A stretch of DNA of 64,000 bases from the NCBI GenBank assembly GCA_948567375.1, contig OX419756.1:30420552-30484551 (forward strand). Direction: 5' to 3'. The DNA is from Lunularia cruciata. Its lineage: Eukaryota; Streptophyta; Marchantiopsida; Lunulariales; Lunulariaceae. The position numbers and the translations under genes were made by a program. Below the pieces are notes generated by a model. That model worked only from the letters and a program-made list of their open reading frames with translations. It had not been told where the DNA came from and ran no database searches. This document shows, in pieces, positions 1-12,700 of the stretch (positions are counted from its first letter, which is position 1; every line of letters begins with the position of its first letter).

Positions 1-24
1 CAAAAATGCAATTTTGGTGGTCAA

Positions 25-1280
25 GCATTCCATGTTGGTATGACTCCACTTGCCACATGTAGTGCACCACACATTTGGTCTTCCAAATGAAGGGATTTTC
101 TATCTGTCCTTTGCTCCAATCATTTGGATCTTGAAATCCACAAACTCTCCAATAAGAGTCTCTAGCTTAGTGTCTATTTTCTTTACACTTTTAGCTAGAG
201 GAGTTGATACTTTCTTTCCTCCCCACCTTCTAGTTCTCCTTGGCTTAACATCTTCTTCTGATTTTGAAGAAGAACTTGATGACATGGAGGATTCTTTTGA
301 GGAAGGAGAGGTATTGCAAGAAGCTCTTTGTCTTAGCTTCTTGCCTTTCTTCTCCTGGTTTCTTTAGTTACTGGCTGAATGAGAGTGGGCTACCTTATTT
401 TGAGCAACATGTTTGAGTACCTTGTCTAAGTAAGTTACATTCCTCTTCTTGGTAAAGATACAAATCTCATGTGACAATCCACCAAGGAACCATGTAATGG
501 CTTTGGCATTGGAGGAACCCACCATACTAGATTTCTTTAGCACTTGGTTAAGCAAATTCATGAACCACTCAGAGTAGTCTCTTAACTTCTCATTTTTTTT
601 TGGTCCAAACCATTGAGTGCAGCAAAGACACTTGTATCATAATCAACTTCTCAAAATCATTCCATGAAGTTGTCCCAAAAATCTGTCAAGTTGGTTGGCT
701 TAAGTTAGTATACCCATGTAACCCTTTGGGTTACGTAGGTATACCAACTCCTTGCTTTCTTATGGAGCAGACTTGGGACAATTTGCAGCCAATTTGCAAA
801 GTCATGTTCTTTGTTGTCAAACAAAATTACTTTGAACTTCTTGAAAAAATCATTAGGGTCTTCATCACATTTTGTCCCCTTGTACTTTTGGTAAGCTTGT
901 CTACTAAAACGGAAAGAAGTCATGTTGTAAGTCTGATGAACAAGCTATAGTGGTACCCATCTTGGTTGATCCAAGGTGCTTGGAAGTGATTTTGCTTTGG
1001 ATTCAGGCCAAGAGTCCCAAGATACCAAATTTAACACTAGGTCTTCATAAAGTGTTACTCCGATTGGACGTGCTTCAACTTTAACCTGCATTTGTTGAAG
1101 AGGGTCAATATTATCAAATTGCTCTTCAAGACCCCAAAAAACTATTTGGAGGATTGTATGTAAGATATATTGACACACTTCTTCAATCAAGATGTGTGTT
1201 GTCTTTTCATGAATCAATTCCTTCAAGTAATCAACTCCCTTGATAGTTTTGGAGGAAGTTGGTGTGTTGTGTTGTAGCAA
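25..1280 (-). pseudogene. gag of element D (Athila/Tat-like Ty3/gypsy), broken, runs off the left edge
   Basis: Capsid-like polyprotein that would package element RNA in the cytoplasm. Pieces at 945-1280, 705-923, 364-561 and 100-285 read consecutively on the minus strand; one stop near 945 and one frameshift between 705 and 561 break it. The middle piece has the plant gag look (DDFFK, ANWL, KARSWY, then MNLLNQVL) and is followed by a Ser/Lys-rich basic linker. A zinc knuckle (WCTTCGKWSHTNMEC, CX2CX4HX4C type with Ser before His) lies at about 65-25. It sits downstream of LTR LU-2 and its primer site, with solo LTR LU-1 between. Protease and pol lie outside the window. Confidence 0.7.
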
Positions 1281-1370
1281 ATATGTCTACCCACTTGCAT
1301 CTTTCTTTCTTATGAGATGAGGGGGTTGTAAAGAGTCTCCTACCTAGATTTTTGTTTCTTCTTTTTGCAA

Positions 1371-3194
1371 TATGACAACCCAGCAAATATCACTTTTGCG
1401 GTAATCAGGTAAGTAAAGTTTGTTCCCATAGAGATACTAGTTAGAAATGTCCAAATACAAAGTCAAAAATTAACAAACAATTCTTCTTGGTTGCGTCTTT
1501 AATCTCTTAGGTAGAAACTACACCCAAAAGAGAGTAACAAGCACTAACTTGCAGTCTCATCACAAAAATTTATAACCCATAATCACAACTCCTTCAAATC
1601 TTTCAAAACAATCTTGATTGTGATGATTTAGTCTCTCCCAAAAATGGCACCTCACTGCAAAACAACTTCACCTCAGAATTTTGTTCCACCCTTCCATTGA
1701 AGGCACAACTTCCTTGATCAAAATTGCTTCACATTAGCACTACACTACACTCACTATTGTAGAATACTACCAACACTACAATTTTTTTTAGATCTATCAA
1801 GGCATTGTTCTGATTGCACTTCACTTAAGTTCAAACACACAAAATGAAGATCAAGGATATGGAATCCAACATCCAACAAACACACTGACTTGCACTTTGA
1901 AATTCTCCACACACTCACAAACACAATCACAATGTTGATACTTGGAATCAAGCTCAAGCGACGAGCATTGAAATCAGCACTTTACTTTATCTATTCTCAG
2001 AAATATGGAATATCTTCATTATTTCTGAATGCCATCTTTAAATATGCAAAGCACTTGATAGTTATTGACTAAAATACCATTCTATAACAACTCTTTGTAC
2101 CTGCAGATCCGAACTGACAATGCACCTCTTTATATTTGCCTCTTCAAATCTCAAAATTATTACTACTCCAATCCGATGTCCACTTCTTCCTCGACTTCCA
2201 AACTCGATGATCTTCCTATCACTTCTCCTTCTTTGGATCTATTTTGAACTACTAAATCCTTCACTATTTCTACTACTCTTTCACTCTGAACTACAATTAC
2301 ATTAGTGGGTAATCTATCTAACTCTTTTTCTCCCGACCTACTCTTCTCTAATGCCTCAAATAACAACTCCTAAGACACCTGCACTCCTATCTCTATTACT
2401 TTAGGTCTAACTATTATCAATTCCTTTGCTAATTCTACTATATCCTCATCAAGAATTGTAATTGAAAGCATAGGTACACTCTCTACGGCTTCAATTTGTA
2501 ATCCACTTTCCCCTAATCACTCATGTAAATGACCCAAAGACATTTATTGTTTGATTGTGCACTTTGGGTTCATTCACTACTACTACTTCTCTTTCAATTT
2601 CTATCCCATCTTCAATCAGAATTGAAATTGATATCATGGGTATCCTAACTATCTCTATCTTAACTATTTGAGACATGTCAAATATTTGACCCGAAGACTC
2701 ACACATCCAATGTCTAACTACCTCAGGTTGAATCATATTTTTCTTGATGCAAAGTCTGCAAACCCAAAGTCATATAAGTCCAAAGTTGTATAGACCCAAA
2801 GACACCAACGCAAAGACACCCAATTACTTTATACATCTACTCTTGAAATTTCAAATGCTTGTAACTTCTACTATAGACCTCCAAACTTTGCAATTTTGGT
2901 GGCAATGGAAAGCCCTAAACGAGGCGCTTCCAACAAGATATAGCATGCATGATTTAAACATGTGATCATTTAGATATGGCCTCTGAAGTAATCCTGACTT
3001 GCAGCCTTCATTCAGATGCAAACAACCCTTCTTGTGGCATCTGACCTCCCTCTTCCTCTAACACAAAGTTGACTTCTTTGGGTTGAATCAAAATATATGT
3101 TTCTCATCATTTCTTCTCCATTTAGGTTCAATTTGGTTTCAGTAATGGACTTCTTTATTAAAACTCATCCAAAATGAAAAATGTGGGTACCACA
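1371..3194 (-). mobile_element. LU-1: internally deleted solo LTR of the LU family
   Basis: On the minus strand it starts TGTGGTACCCACA (3,194) and ends GGTTGTCATA (1,371, worn from TGTCACA). Flanks are TGCAA (1366-1370) and TGCAT (3195-3199), a 5-bp target duplication with one mismatch. At 1.8 kb it is half the family length: the globular half of the family reading frame is missing. The C-terminal part remains (2163-2750, ending EVDIGLE-stop). A TATTTAAA box lies at 2034-2044 on the minus strand. It is inserted in the leader of element D, whose primer site lies at 3421-3438 and whose gag starts at 1280. Confidence 0.75.
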
Positions 3195-3445
3195 TGCATG
3201 CTTGCAAGGATTCTTGTAATTTGTGAAGAAGTTGAAGATCCAATGTCTCCTTCTCAGATTCTTCAGTATTGAGTTGGCTCTTTTGGCATCCTTCTTCTTC
3301 ACATTGTAAAATTCTTTTACAAGCCCTCTCTTCCCATTGTTCTCTTGATGCAAACATTCATATTTGATGGACAGTTAGCTTTCAATTTAGCTTCATATTC
3401 TTCCACTCCAAAGATTTTTATCCCCGGCAGTGGTGCCACAAATTA
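3195..3445 (-). other. Untranslated leader of element D
   Basis: About 250 bp between LU-2 and LU-1, holding the primer site at its right end. The leader resumes left of LU-1 (1281-1370) and leads into gag. Nothing coding is supported here; the two overlapping short minus frames at 3139-3357 are not conserved in any other copy. Confidence 0.5.
3421..3438 (-). promoter_or_regulatory. Primer binding site, tRNA-Asp type (element D)
   Basis: The minus strand reads TGGCACCACTGCCGGGGA. The 3' end of plant tRNA-Asp would require TGGCGCCGTTGCCGGGGA, so 15 of 18 bases agree and all three differences are transitions. It sits 7 bp after the end of LU-2. Minus-strand cDNA would start here. This site shows that the 3.7-kb LU unit is a 5' LTR. 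tRNA-Asp priming is typical of the Athila/Tat group (family knowledge, recalled). Confidence 0.75.
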
Positions 3446-6400
3446 TGTGACAACTCAGCAAGTATCACTTTTACGATAAGCAATAAGAAATTGTTAATCC
3501 CATAGAGATGTAGGTCGGGAATGGTCCAATACAAAGTGAAATGTCAAAAAGCAATTCTCTTTGGTTATGCGTTTAGCCTCTTGGGTAAAAACCACACCCA
3601 AAAGAGAGTAGCATGCGCTCAAGTCACAAAATAAGAAATTGTTAATCCCATAGATATGTAGGTCAGGAATGGTCCAATACAAAGTGAAATGTCACAAAGC
3701 AATTCTCTTCGGTTATGAGTTTAGCCTCTTGGGTAAAAACCACACCCAAAAGAGAGTAGCATGCGCTCAAGTCACAAACTGGTCACAAATAAACAACACC
3801 CATAATCACAATTCTTCAAATCCTTTCCAAATTGATACCAATTGTGATGACTCAATTCTCCCCAAGAAGGCTACTTCTCCATGAAATGACTTTGCCTTGG
3901 AATTGTGTTCCACTCCTCCACTAAAGGCACAACTTCCTCAATCAAAATTGTTTTGCATCAATCCAACACTATGATCATAAATGTAGAATACTACCAACAC
4001 TACAATTCCTCACAGATTTGTCAAGGCATTGCCTCAATTGTTATCCACTCAAGATCAAACATACAAAATGGACATCAATGCTACAGAATCCAACATCTAA
4101 CACTTACTGATTGCAAATCAAACTTCTCCCAACACTCACAAACACACACATAGGACTAATATTTAGAATTAAGCTAAAATGACAAGCACTAAGTTATAGC
4201 ACTTTGCTCTACTCAACTTCAAAAATATGAATATTGAATAAAATAAAACACAATGAATGCCTCCTTTAAATAGGAAAAGCACTCAATAGTTATCTAAACT
4301 ACCTAAAACATTCCACACTACTACTTAGAAATCTGCAGATTGGAAGTGTCACTCCACTTCTTCATATCTGCCTCTTGAAATCTCAAAACCATTACTCCTA
4401 CTCCAATCCAATGTTTACTTCTACTTTGGCTTCTACATCTAAATTAACTACAATCACCTCCCGCACTTTGGGTTCATCTACTATTGTTATTTCTTCTTCT
4501 ATTCCTATCCTATCTTTACTTTATGTTGAAACCAAAATTAGCAATGTACTAAATACATTCTCCTTCTTTACTCAACTACTTCAATGGACTCAAGTCATTC
4601 ACCTGTAGTCACCTCTACTCCTACTTCCACTACTTCACATTGGTTTTCTCTCTTCACACTTTTTTGAATTTCATCTAATTTTGATCTAACTAATTCTAAT
4701 ATGAGATAGGCATTGTCTCCTACTTTTATTATCTTCCTATCTACTCTCTCTCTCTCTTAAGAAAATCAAAAGATTATTCAATTTGGTGTCCTTTGCCTTC
4801 CTCTTTCTAATTTCTTGCACAAGCAACTTCAACTCATGCTACCTCAATTCCTCCAACTTCACTTGGCTTTAGTACTCAAGATCACCTTCATCCTCCCAAT
4901 TATCTCTTCTAGGATCTTGATGTCTTCTCCAAAACTAACTCTTCCTAAGTCCTTCTCTGCTTCCAATTCATTCCAATATATCTTCAACTTTGCCTTCAAT
5001 GCTTCCTTCTCTTTTGCATAGTGAATAAGCTAAGCCTCCGCATTCTTGATCAGACCTCTCAACCTTTCTTCTTCCTAATCACTATTTGATAATTTTTATT
5101 CCCAGGCCTAATCCTTCTCCGCTACAACCAACCTCAACTTCTCCAACTCTTGGTCCCTAACAACTACAATGGCATTCAAGTGCATTACATTGCATTGCAT
5201 TGAGTCACACTTCATTGAATTCTCCCTTCAACTTGTCAAATGTTGCTTTTGGTCCTCAAATTCTTTAGCTTGTCTTTCAAGATCACCACCATGCATCACA
5301 ACTCTCTTGCAAATTCTTGAAGCTCTTCCTCCAAAGTATCATTTCCACCCAAAGTACTTCAGCTTCCTCTTCTCCTTGGGTTAACTTCTCCTTCAACTCC
5401 AGGACTTCCGCACTCAAGTACTTCACTACATGCAACTCATCCTTTACTTTCGTATGGTCTCATTGTATCTCCTTCCTCTTTTTCTACAACTCTAATAGTA
5501 ATGGACACACAATCATTGATAGATAACTTCTCCTCTATACTCTTCCTCGTCCTCTTCTCCGTCTCCGCCTTTGGTAGGCAGTTCTTTTGTTGGTGCTTTA
5601 CCCAAAAGTCTTGATCTTCTTATCTTCAAATTGATTCTCTCTGAGTTTTCTTATTCTTCCTTGGCTTTGATTGTCCCTGCAGTTGCAAGCTGTAGACTTC
5701 TCTTTGTACTTGCTTCTCTTGAAAACACCCGTACATGCTCCTCTTCTCTCTCCTCTAGGATATCCACCTCAGGAAAATCTAGGTATTGGCTTTCTTCTTC
5801 TTCTTCTTCTACCTCTATGGGTCTACCCTACTTTCTTGGCCTTGAGATACTCACCACTACTACCTTCTCCTGCCTTGTTTCAACAAAGTGTTCATCACCT
5901 TATGTAGTATTGCTCGTCCACATCCGCATCTTGACATAGATCTGGGTGAAAGTGCAACATCATCTTCTCCTTCTCTTCCAAGCTAAGTAGGTTCAATCCC
6001 AAATAAAAATGGGCTGCAAATGTCATGAAGTAGTAGGGTGGTAGGTTCATTCTCCAATTCAATCATCTGCCCTAGTGTTTGGTGAAAGCATTTTGCAAAC
6101 ATCTGGTGGAAGAATACCACCTATTTCTTTGTTACATAGGTGGTTGGCCTAGCTTAAACATCACCATCAGAGCTCCAAAAATACCTTGCCTATTGGGTCT
6201 TTATAACTATCCACCTTGTACCCATTCTTAGTGCAAGGAGCACTAAAGAAATTTCTCATCTCTATGGTCTCTTCCAACAAATCATACTTCCAATAGAAGG
6301 TGATTCCTTCTACATCTCCAAATTCTCTCCCCAAGACTAATCTCCAATCCAACTCAATCCATTGAGCCAGATTTCCTCTCTTCTCCTCTACCTTGGGACC

Positions 6401-7113
6401 ATCTTTGTAGTTACTAGTAGCTATTTCTACCATGAAACCTAGAAAACTTAAGTTCTAGTTGCAAGCCAAAAAATTGATCTAAATTCTACTCAAGACTTTA
6501 ATCCTCACCACTACATTTGGTCTCCAAATTGCAAGATTCTTCACCACAAGTAAGGGAATCTGCCTACTGCCCTTTGCTAGCATTTTGTGTTTTCTAACCC
6601 TCAGTCTTCGAAAGATCAAACCTTGCCTAGGCTCAAGATTCTAACTCCTTTATGAAAACTATTAAGAGGCATAGGATATCATCTTTTCATTTCAGAACTT
6701 CCTTGAAAAATTCTTAATCTTATAGTGTTCCATTGTGAAATCATTCTTCAGTTGATCTTGAATTGACACTCATAGATTTTGTGTGTCTTGTTCTTGCTAC
6801 TCTCAATTTTATCTTTGATCTGAAGTAGCTATTTTACCTTGAACATAACTTCTTGATTTTTTTGGCCCAAAGTAAAGTGGTTAAAATTAATTTAGATTGG
6901 GTTGATCTCTCAAGTGCAAAGTGTTTTACTTTGGGTCTAACACTCTATAAGTCCAATCCGAGTACTTCTTTCTTTGACCTAAAGTCAATGTTCTTGGTCA
7001 AAAGAGAACATGTAATTCTTCTCTTTCCTTTTCCATCTAGATTCAATTCAGCTTCAAAAATATACTTCTTCTTTAAAACTCATCAAAGAAAAAACAAAAA
7101 TGTAGGTACCACA
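3446..7113 (-). mobile_element. LU-2: 5' LTR (about 3.67 kb) of element D
   Basis: Minus-strand start is TGTGGTACC (7,113), end TGTCACA (3,446), followed by the primer site. It aligns end to end with LU-3, LU-4 and LU-5. Inside are the remains of the family reading frame (4398-6583), then a TATTTAAAGGAG box (4261-4272) about 820 bp before the end. A local near-duplication of about 120 bp at 3,480-3,770 (each copy has the Gln-rich frame ending near CACAAA) lengthens its R/U5 part. It is inserted in the RNase H region of G1. The other end of element D is outside the window, so its target duplication cannot be checked. Confidence 0.8.
4398..6583 (-). pseudogene. LU-family LTR-encoded protein (globular plus coiled coil), broken
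   Basis: Function unknown. The frame is taken to start at the ATG at 6,583, matching the other copies. Clearest block is 6167-6433: AQWIELDWRLVLGREFGD, then FFSAPCTKNGYKVDSYKDP, which recurs in LU-3 to LU-6. The rest is Glu/Lys/Leu-rich with heptad-like spacing and numerous stops. It ends with the family signature EV(N/D)IG followed by a stop at 4,398. It lies wholly upstream of the TATA-like box of the LTR, hence in U3. The plus-strand Ser/Leu-rich frames here (for example 5571-5939) are complements of this coiled coil. Confidence 0.55.
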
Positions 7114-7330
7114 ATGCCGACTCTTCATGTGCTCCAAATGTAAGGTCAAAAAACAAGAGTTTGTGATCAATTTTTATTATCATTTGTTTCCCTAAAAAGT
7201 AATGTCTCCATACCTTTGCTATGTATACCTTGTAAGGTGTTCTTAATCTTAAGTGGAATAATTCCTCTTTGCTATGTTTAGTTAGTATGACAAAGATTAC
7301 TAATTGAAGCAATAGGATGTTATCTATCTA
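7114..7330 (-). pseudogene. G1 RNase H fragment (Ty3/gypsy)
   Basis: The minus frame from 7,312 contains VWRHYFLGKQMIIKIDHKLL, the gypsy RNase H block in which the Asp before His-Lys is a catalytic residue. Reading ends at the junction with LTR LU-2 at 7,113, so element D interrupted this domain. It belongs to the minus-strand element G1, whose RT lies to the right. Confidence 0.65.
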
Positions 7331-7479
7331 GAAGTCCTTGTTGCAACATAGTTATAATAGAAAAGTTAGAACATCAAAATCACCTATACAAGGTAGTTGA
7401 GTATGATATGGTTAGAGGATGGGATGTGAAGAAATCATATGCTTAAGTTTCACAAATGTTTATTCTTGCTTGCTTTTCC

Positions 7480-7884
7480 ACTCAAAGCTTGTTATCTTCA
7501 ACCATATCATACTCAACTAATGAGCACATAAGGCAAAAATCTTCATTCAAAATGCCCAAAACTTCTATGAAATGTAGTCTTTTGTACATATTTTTCATCA
7601 ATTGGAATTTTCCAACAGCCAGTTCAAAGATCCAACTTTGAGAAAAATTGACCTCCACTTAATTTATCCAAAAAATCATCAATTCAAAGTAAAACATAAG
7701 CAGTCTTCATGATTTGTTTGTTGAGACCACAGCAGTCAATACAAAATCAAAAGTTCTCCATCCTTCTTTGGTACAAAATAGTATTGGTTCTTCCCAAGGA
7801 AATGTACTATATGGTATTAAATCCTTCTTTAACAACTAAATCAATGTTTTCCGGTAAGCCAGCATGTCTCTCACTTAGGATGAA
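7480..7884 (-). pseudogene. G1 reverse transcriptase core
   Basis: Minus-strand reading gives ELLICIDCCGLNKQIMKTAY, then IDDFLDKLSGGQFFSKLDL-stop-TG, then IPIDEKYVQKTTFHRSFGHFE. These are the conserved RT blocks of plant chromovirus-type gypsy elements, including the first catalytic Asp in KLDL. The stop after LDL stands where Arg is usual. The YxDD block is not readable further on. An insertion (7885-8545) separates it from its N-terminal part. Confidence 0.7.
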
Positions 7885-8545
7885 CCTTTGATGGCTATTA
7901 TGGTAGTGCACCATGGACTAAGAAGACAAGGAACCCGTCTCCATCATACTACTACAAGGCTAACACTCCAAGACTCAAGATATTGCTCACTAGAGAACTC
8001 AATGAGAGAGAGATAGTTGCAAATGAAAGGATGATGAGTACCTCCTCACCCCTATTTTATATACTTGTGAAATAGTTATGCACCAAAGTTACTATTTACC
8101 ATAGTAACTCAAGTAATTAGGCTAAAAGTCAAGTAAAGTAAAAAAGTATAAAGGAATATCCATCTACATGGGCATATTCTACTAAGCATGTGATCTTATC
8201 TTGACCCAACTACTAAGTCAAGGATTCCTTCACATGGGCTATCCTTGGACTAGAGAAGAATCCAAAGCAAAAAGGCTTGTTGGCCCAAGAGTTGTCAACT
8301 CTTTCCTCAAAGCCAAACACCTAAAAATAATACCAAGTCAACACATTAGAATCCAAAATAGTGGTGCTCATCTTTTCCACTTCCTCTAAAGTAAGGTCCC
8401 TTCCATCTTAGTTATGACTAACTTTAGCTAATCATGACTAATGTAGAACCATCCTTTATCTCTATATAAATAATATCTCTCAAGTATTTGTAATACTAAG
8501 TTAAATATCATAATACCACAAACATACACAAATGGGTGTTATAGT
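7885..8545. mobile_element. Insertion of about 660 bp in the G1 RT, probably a small solo LTR
   Basis: It separates two parts of the G1 RT that should be contiguous. It is non-coding, with TATA-like elements on both strands: TATATAAAATAGGG on the minus strand (8051-8062 region) and CTATATAAATA on the plus strand (about 8459). Ends are not sharply defined and I could not find a convincing target duplication, so solo LTR is an inference from size, the TATA boxes and the lack of coding. Confidence 0.4.
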
Positions 8546-9758
8546 TCAAAGTTCTTCTAACTCCTTTGCTGAGAGCCAATAGATTGATCTACTCATTGGA
8601 GTACTACTTGGCAATAGTTTGTCTTGAAGTGCATACCTTAGTCAAAGGGTAATCCCTTTGAAAGATCATCCAAAAACATCTTTGCAAATTCTTGAATTAT
8701 TTGATCAACCACCTCTATTTAGGCTTTTCATCCTCATTTAGATTCTCCTTGCATAATTGGCTTGATCCACATCACAAATAAAATAATATATTCCTCTAAA
8801 GCTTGTTCTATAATCATTATATTACATCACATCTTAAGATTTACTACTCTTAGGTGTTTTTCTCATAGGTGCTAGATAACTTAATTTGTAATTCTTACCT
8901 TGGTGTTACTTGAATTTCTAATCAAGTTCAATCAAATTGAACCCTATGACATTCAAGTCAAAGAAGACCTAGAATGATCTCATAGTATAATTGAGCTACT
9001 ATAAATCTCATACACTTTAAATACTTTCCCAACCTTGAATGCAATATGATATGAGGTAAGAAATATAAAACCTTTTCTACCATCCACTATCATCAATTTT
9101 CTAACAAATATTGACTTGATAGGAATACATAATCCCTTTGCTAATTGTAGGGACATGCAATTCTCAAAATCAACCAAAATCCCCACAATCAACCAAAATC
9201 TTACAACCATGATTAGATATCATACTTTGCAAGTGTATCAAATTTGCATAGGTTGAGCCTTCAATCCCATTAAAATCAAGTTCTCATTAGTGGCTCAATA
9301 TCTCTTACTAGGACTCTTTTTTTCCTTGAACCTTATGTTCCAAAAACTCCATTTTAGCAATGGGTCAAGGTCATCTATTCTTAGTTAGACATTCAGCAAT
9401 GTAATGTTCAATTTGGTGATAATAAAAGAAATCACATATTGTCATAATCTTTTTGTTCTACAATGCCAAGTGGACTATATTTTATAGCATCAATCTCCAT
9501 TGATGCTAGCTCTTCCACCCGTATGTGGTGTATGTGTAAGTTTTATGAAAGTCTAGGTCAAGATAAAGTTATGACAACCTAGCACTCAAAGTGTTTGGTA
9601 AACTACATGGATTTTTCTAAATGTTTGGACTTGCACATGGTTAATTTTGTTTTGGTCATGATTTTAAATCTCACACAAATTGATCCAAAGCTTTACATTC
9701 TAGTATCTTTGGAATCATAATACTATGTTTTGGAATTGAGTGACATTGTAATCCCCGG
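8546..9758 (-). pseudogene. G1 gag C-terminus, zinc knuckle, protease and RT N-terminus
   Basis: Minus strand, right to left: a gag tail (VEELASMEIDAIKYSPL, near 9,500); a worn zinc knuckle at about 9440-9390 (HQIEHYIAEC; the first Cys pair is largely lost); a retropepsin-like stretch at 9210-8980 (ILVDFENCMSLQLAKGL; the expected Asp-Ser-Gly is DFE); and an RT N-terminal block (LLPSSTPMSRSIYWLSAKEL, about 8640-8570). The order matches a gypsy gag-pol. Several frameshifts and stops. LU-3 separates it from the gag N-terminus. Confidence 0.6.
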
Positions 9759-9793
9759 AGCTTATGTGGTACCCTTTTGGTACCACATAAGCT
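9759..9793. repeat. Perfect 15-bp inverted repeat at the left junction of LU-3
   Basis: AGCTTATGTGGTACC is followed by CTTTT and then its exact reverse complement. It spans the target-site copy AGCTTA (9759-9764) and the first 9 bases of the LTR (TGTGGTACC). The other LU copies do not have the second arm, so this is specific to LU-3. Confidence 0.9.
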
Positions 9794-12700
9794 ACAGGGA
9801 TTTTGTTGGTTTTGTTAATTTTTGTGTGGTTTTGAAGAAGAAGTGTATAGACAAAGTCGTATTGAACCCAAATGGCAGTAGAAGGCAAAGAAGGGTGACT
9901 TTGGGTTGAAACCCAAAGTAACATAACTTTGAGTCCCAAACAAAGTACACAGATCAGAACCTGCAAAGAGAGACCTGAAGTAAGAGGACTTTGTCTTGAG
10001 ATGATCACCCCGATGCAAAGACGGTGTAACAACTTCTCTTTGTAGAAGCAAATCAAGAAAATATATGCAAAAAGACAACAAACAAGGCATGAACCACTAA
10101 ACCTATATAATGCCAAGAGGAAGTCATGCAGAAAGGGTGTGTTTCAGACGAGCAACAAAGGAATGGCTGATCAATGAAGAACTATAAAATTGGGACTTTT
10201 TCAAGGAGATTGTGAAATGTCTTGCAAGTATTGTATGCCATTCAGTAGTCGATCCAAAGGAGTGCTTGTAGAGAAGCCGGTTGAGTGTTGATGTTTAGCA
10301 AGGCTGAAGGAGTGAGGATTTTGAGACTAGGGGACGGTAGAATTATTTTTCAATTACCATGCACTAGAGATCACACAATGCCAAAGAAGGGTGAGAAGAA
10401 GAGTCCATTGCTGGCAGTACGAAATCCAATGATTCAAAGATTAGATATGGTAGCTTGAATTGAAATCCTGAGCAGACTTTGGATCACTTTTCTAGCATGG
10501 AATTGGAATTTGAGCTTTCTATAGTTCATGGCTGAAGGAGTCTCAAGTGATTGTAAGGAGGGACCTGAGGGTGAAGGAAAGAAAGGCAATCCGGCTCGAT
10601 GGATAGAGGCAGATTGGAGACTGGTGTTGGAGAGAGAGGCCGGTGAGGAAACTAGAGCCACCTTTCTTGGACAAGGAGAGTCTGAGGAGGAGACGAATGA
10701 GATTCAAATTTCCTTTACATCACTATGCACAAAGAACGGGTACAAGGTGGATACCTATCAAGACCCAGTCAGGTGAAGCATCATTGAGGCGATGATGGCA
10801 CTTTTCAAGCCCAATTGCATGATTTATGTGATGAAGCATCAGGCGGTCTTCTTCCACTAGGTGTTTGGTGGTGCGCCAATAAACTAGGCAAAGTGTTTTC
10901 AACAAAGAACATAGCAAATGGTGTGGTGTTGGAGACAGCAAGATGTGTCTCATTATCGGGTGTTGTTTGCTGGTCATTTCTACTTTGGATTGAACTTGAT
11001 GAAGGAGTCTGTGAGAAGAAAGATGGTGTCACATTTCCATCCCGACTTACAAAAGACTACAGATGGCAAGGAACAACAATATATTTGACAGATCCAAAGT
11101 AGTGATCAGCACTATTTGTGCATAAGGCAATATCTATGAGTAGCAGTGGCCATTCCAAAGACACGAAAGCAAAGTCACCCGGAGGAGAGTTTGTTGCTAG
11201 TCAAGCCGAAGCAGGTGTAGAAAGTAAACTTGAGACAAGAAGTTGTAGTGCTTGATGAGTCATTGGGAGCAGAAGAATTGGAAGGTGAAGCCGGGTACAA
11301 GGAAGAAGTCTTGGAAGAAGAAGAAGAAGCACAGTTGATGTTGCAAAGTGAAGAGTCAAACAGTGGGAGCAAAGGTGAGGTAGAAGTTTAGCAATGAGGT
11401 AGAGATGATGTTGAGGAAGGCATGAAGGAGTTTCATCAAGCTGAAATAGAAGAAACTCTAGAGGCTGAGCCAATGGCAGAAGTTCAAGGAGTAGAAGAAG
11501 AAGTGTTGCTATTGCGGTAGCTGAAGTAAGAAATGTGAGTCTGTTAGAAGAAGAAGAGGCCAGTTCAAATGAAGAACCTCTAAGAGTTAGAAGATTACAA
11601 ATTTGGAGTAAAACTCTAGAAGAAGAGGTAAGAAGCAAAGAGTTGAAGCAAGTTGAGAAATCCAAAGTCTTGAGTGGAGTAGAGTGCTTGTCACGGGTGG
11701 TTTGTCCTTTGCTAGTACAGTTACAAAAGAAGCAAGATGAATTGAAGCAAGATCACTCAGGAGTGAAGGAAAAATTGGCAATAGTATGATATATGAGTGA
11801 TGAAAATTTAGAGTTGAAGAAGAAGATGAGTTGAGGAAAGCGGGAGTTAGTAGAGCTTTGTAATGATGTAGAGCTTAGGAGAAAGGAGATTGAGAGTCTA
11901 ACAAGGAACTTTGCAAAGAGAGATGAAGCCATGGCAAAGCAAGAAGAAAATTGGAAGGAGCAATTAGTAAAGTTTGAGGCCTTACGGGCAGAAGTGCATG
12001 ATACACGTATAGAAGTTATTCATTTGAAGGCCATGGCTATTGTTATGGGTCAAGAAATGGAGAGTTTGAAGGCCAGTGCAGTAGAGAAAGATCAAGCTTG
12101 GCAAGGAGAGTTGGTCACGTGCGATAGAGAAGAAGAACATTTGCGGAGGTTGGTCAAAATAATGGAAGAACAGCTTAGGCAAAGTGTGAAGGAGAAGGAA
12201 GCACTGAAGACCAAGTTGGAAGATGAAGTAAGATGTATTTGAATTGTTTACAGAGAGAGAGAAGTTGCAAATGTCAAAACAAGATGCAAGCAATGCAAGT
12301 CATTGTAAGAATGAAAGCAATGTTAGGGATGATATATGAAGTCCAATTGGAGGAAGCAAGAATGCATGAGTTAAAGTTGTTTGTGCAGGAAATAAGAAAG
12401 AAGAAAGCAAAGGACATTGGCTTGAACCAAGTAGATAGGAAGATATCAGAAGGCAAAAACAATGTGTATCTTAGATTAGACTTAATGAGTTTAGAATTGG
12501 AGAGACTTTGTAGTTCCATGAGGGTTGAGACAAAGTCCGAAGTGGCAGAAGTAGGAGTGCAGGTGTCTTTGGATTTAGCACTTGGCACTTTAGAAAAGAG
12601 TGGGTTGGGAGATAAAGAGTTAGAAAGGTTACCCATGACTCAATTGTAGTTCATAGTGAAGCGATAGTAGAAATTGCAAAGGACTTAGTAAAATTAGATA

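Noticed and set aside
5571-5939. Ser/Leu-rich plus-strand frame of 122 codons
   Set aside because: Complement of the Glu/Lys-rich coiled coil of LU-2 on the minus strand. The same applies to minus frames at 11201-11665, 39253-39786 and 43621-44136 in the plus-strand LU copies.
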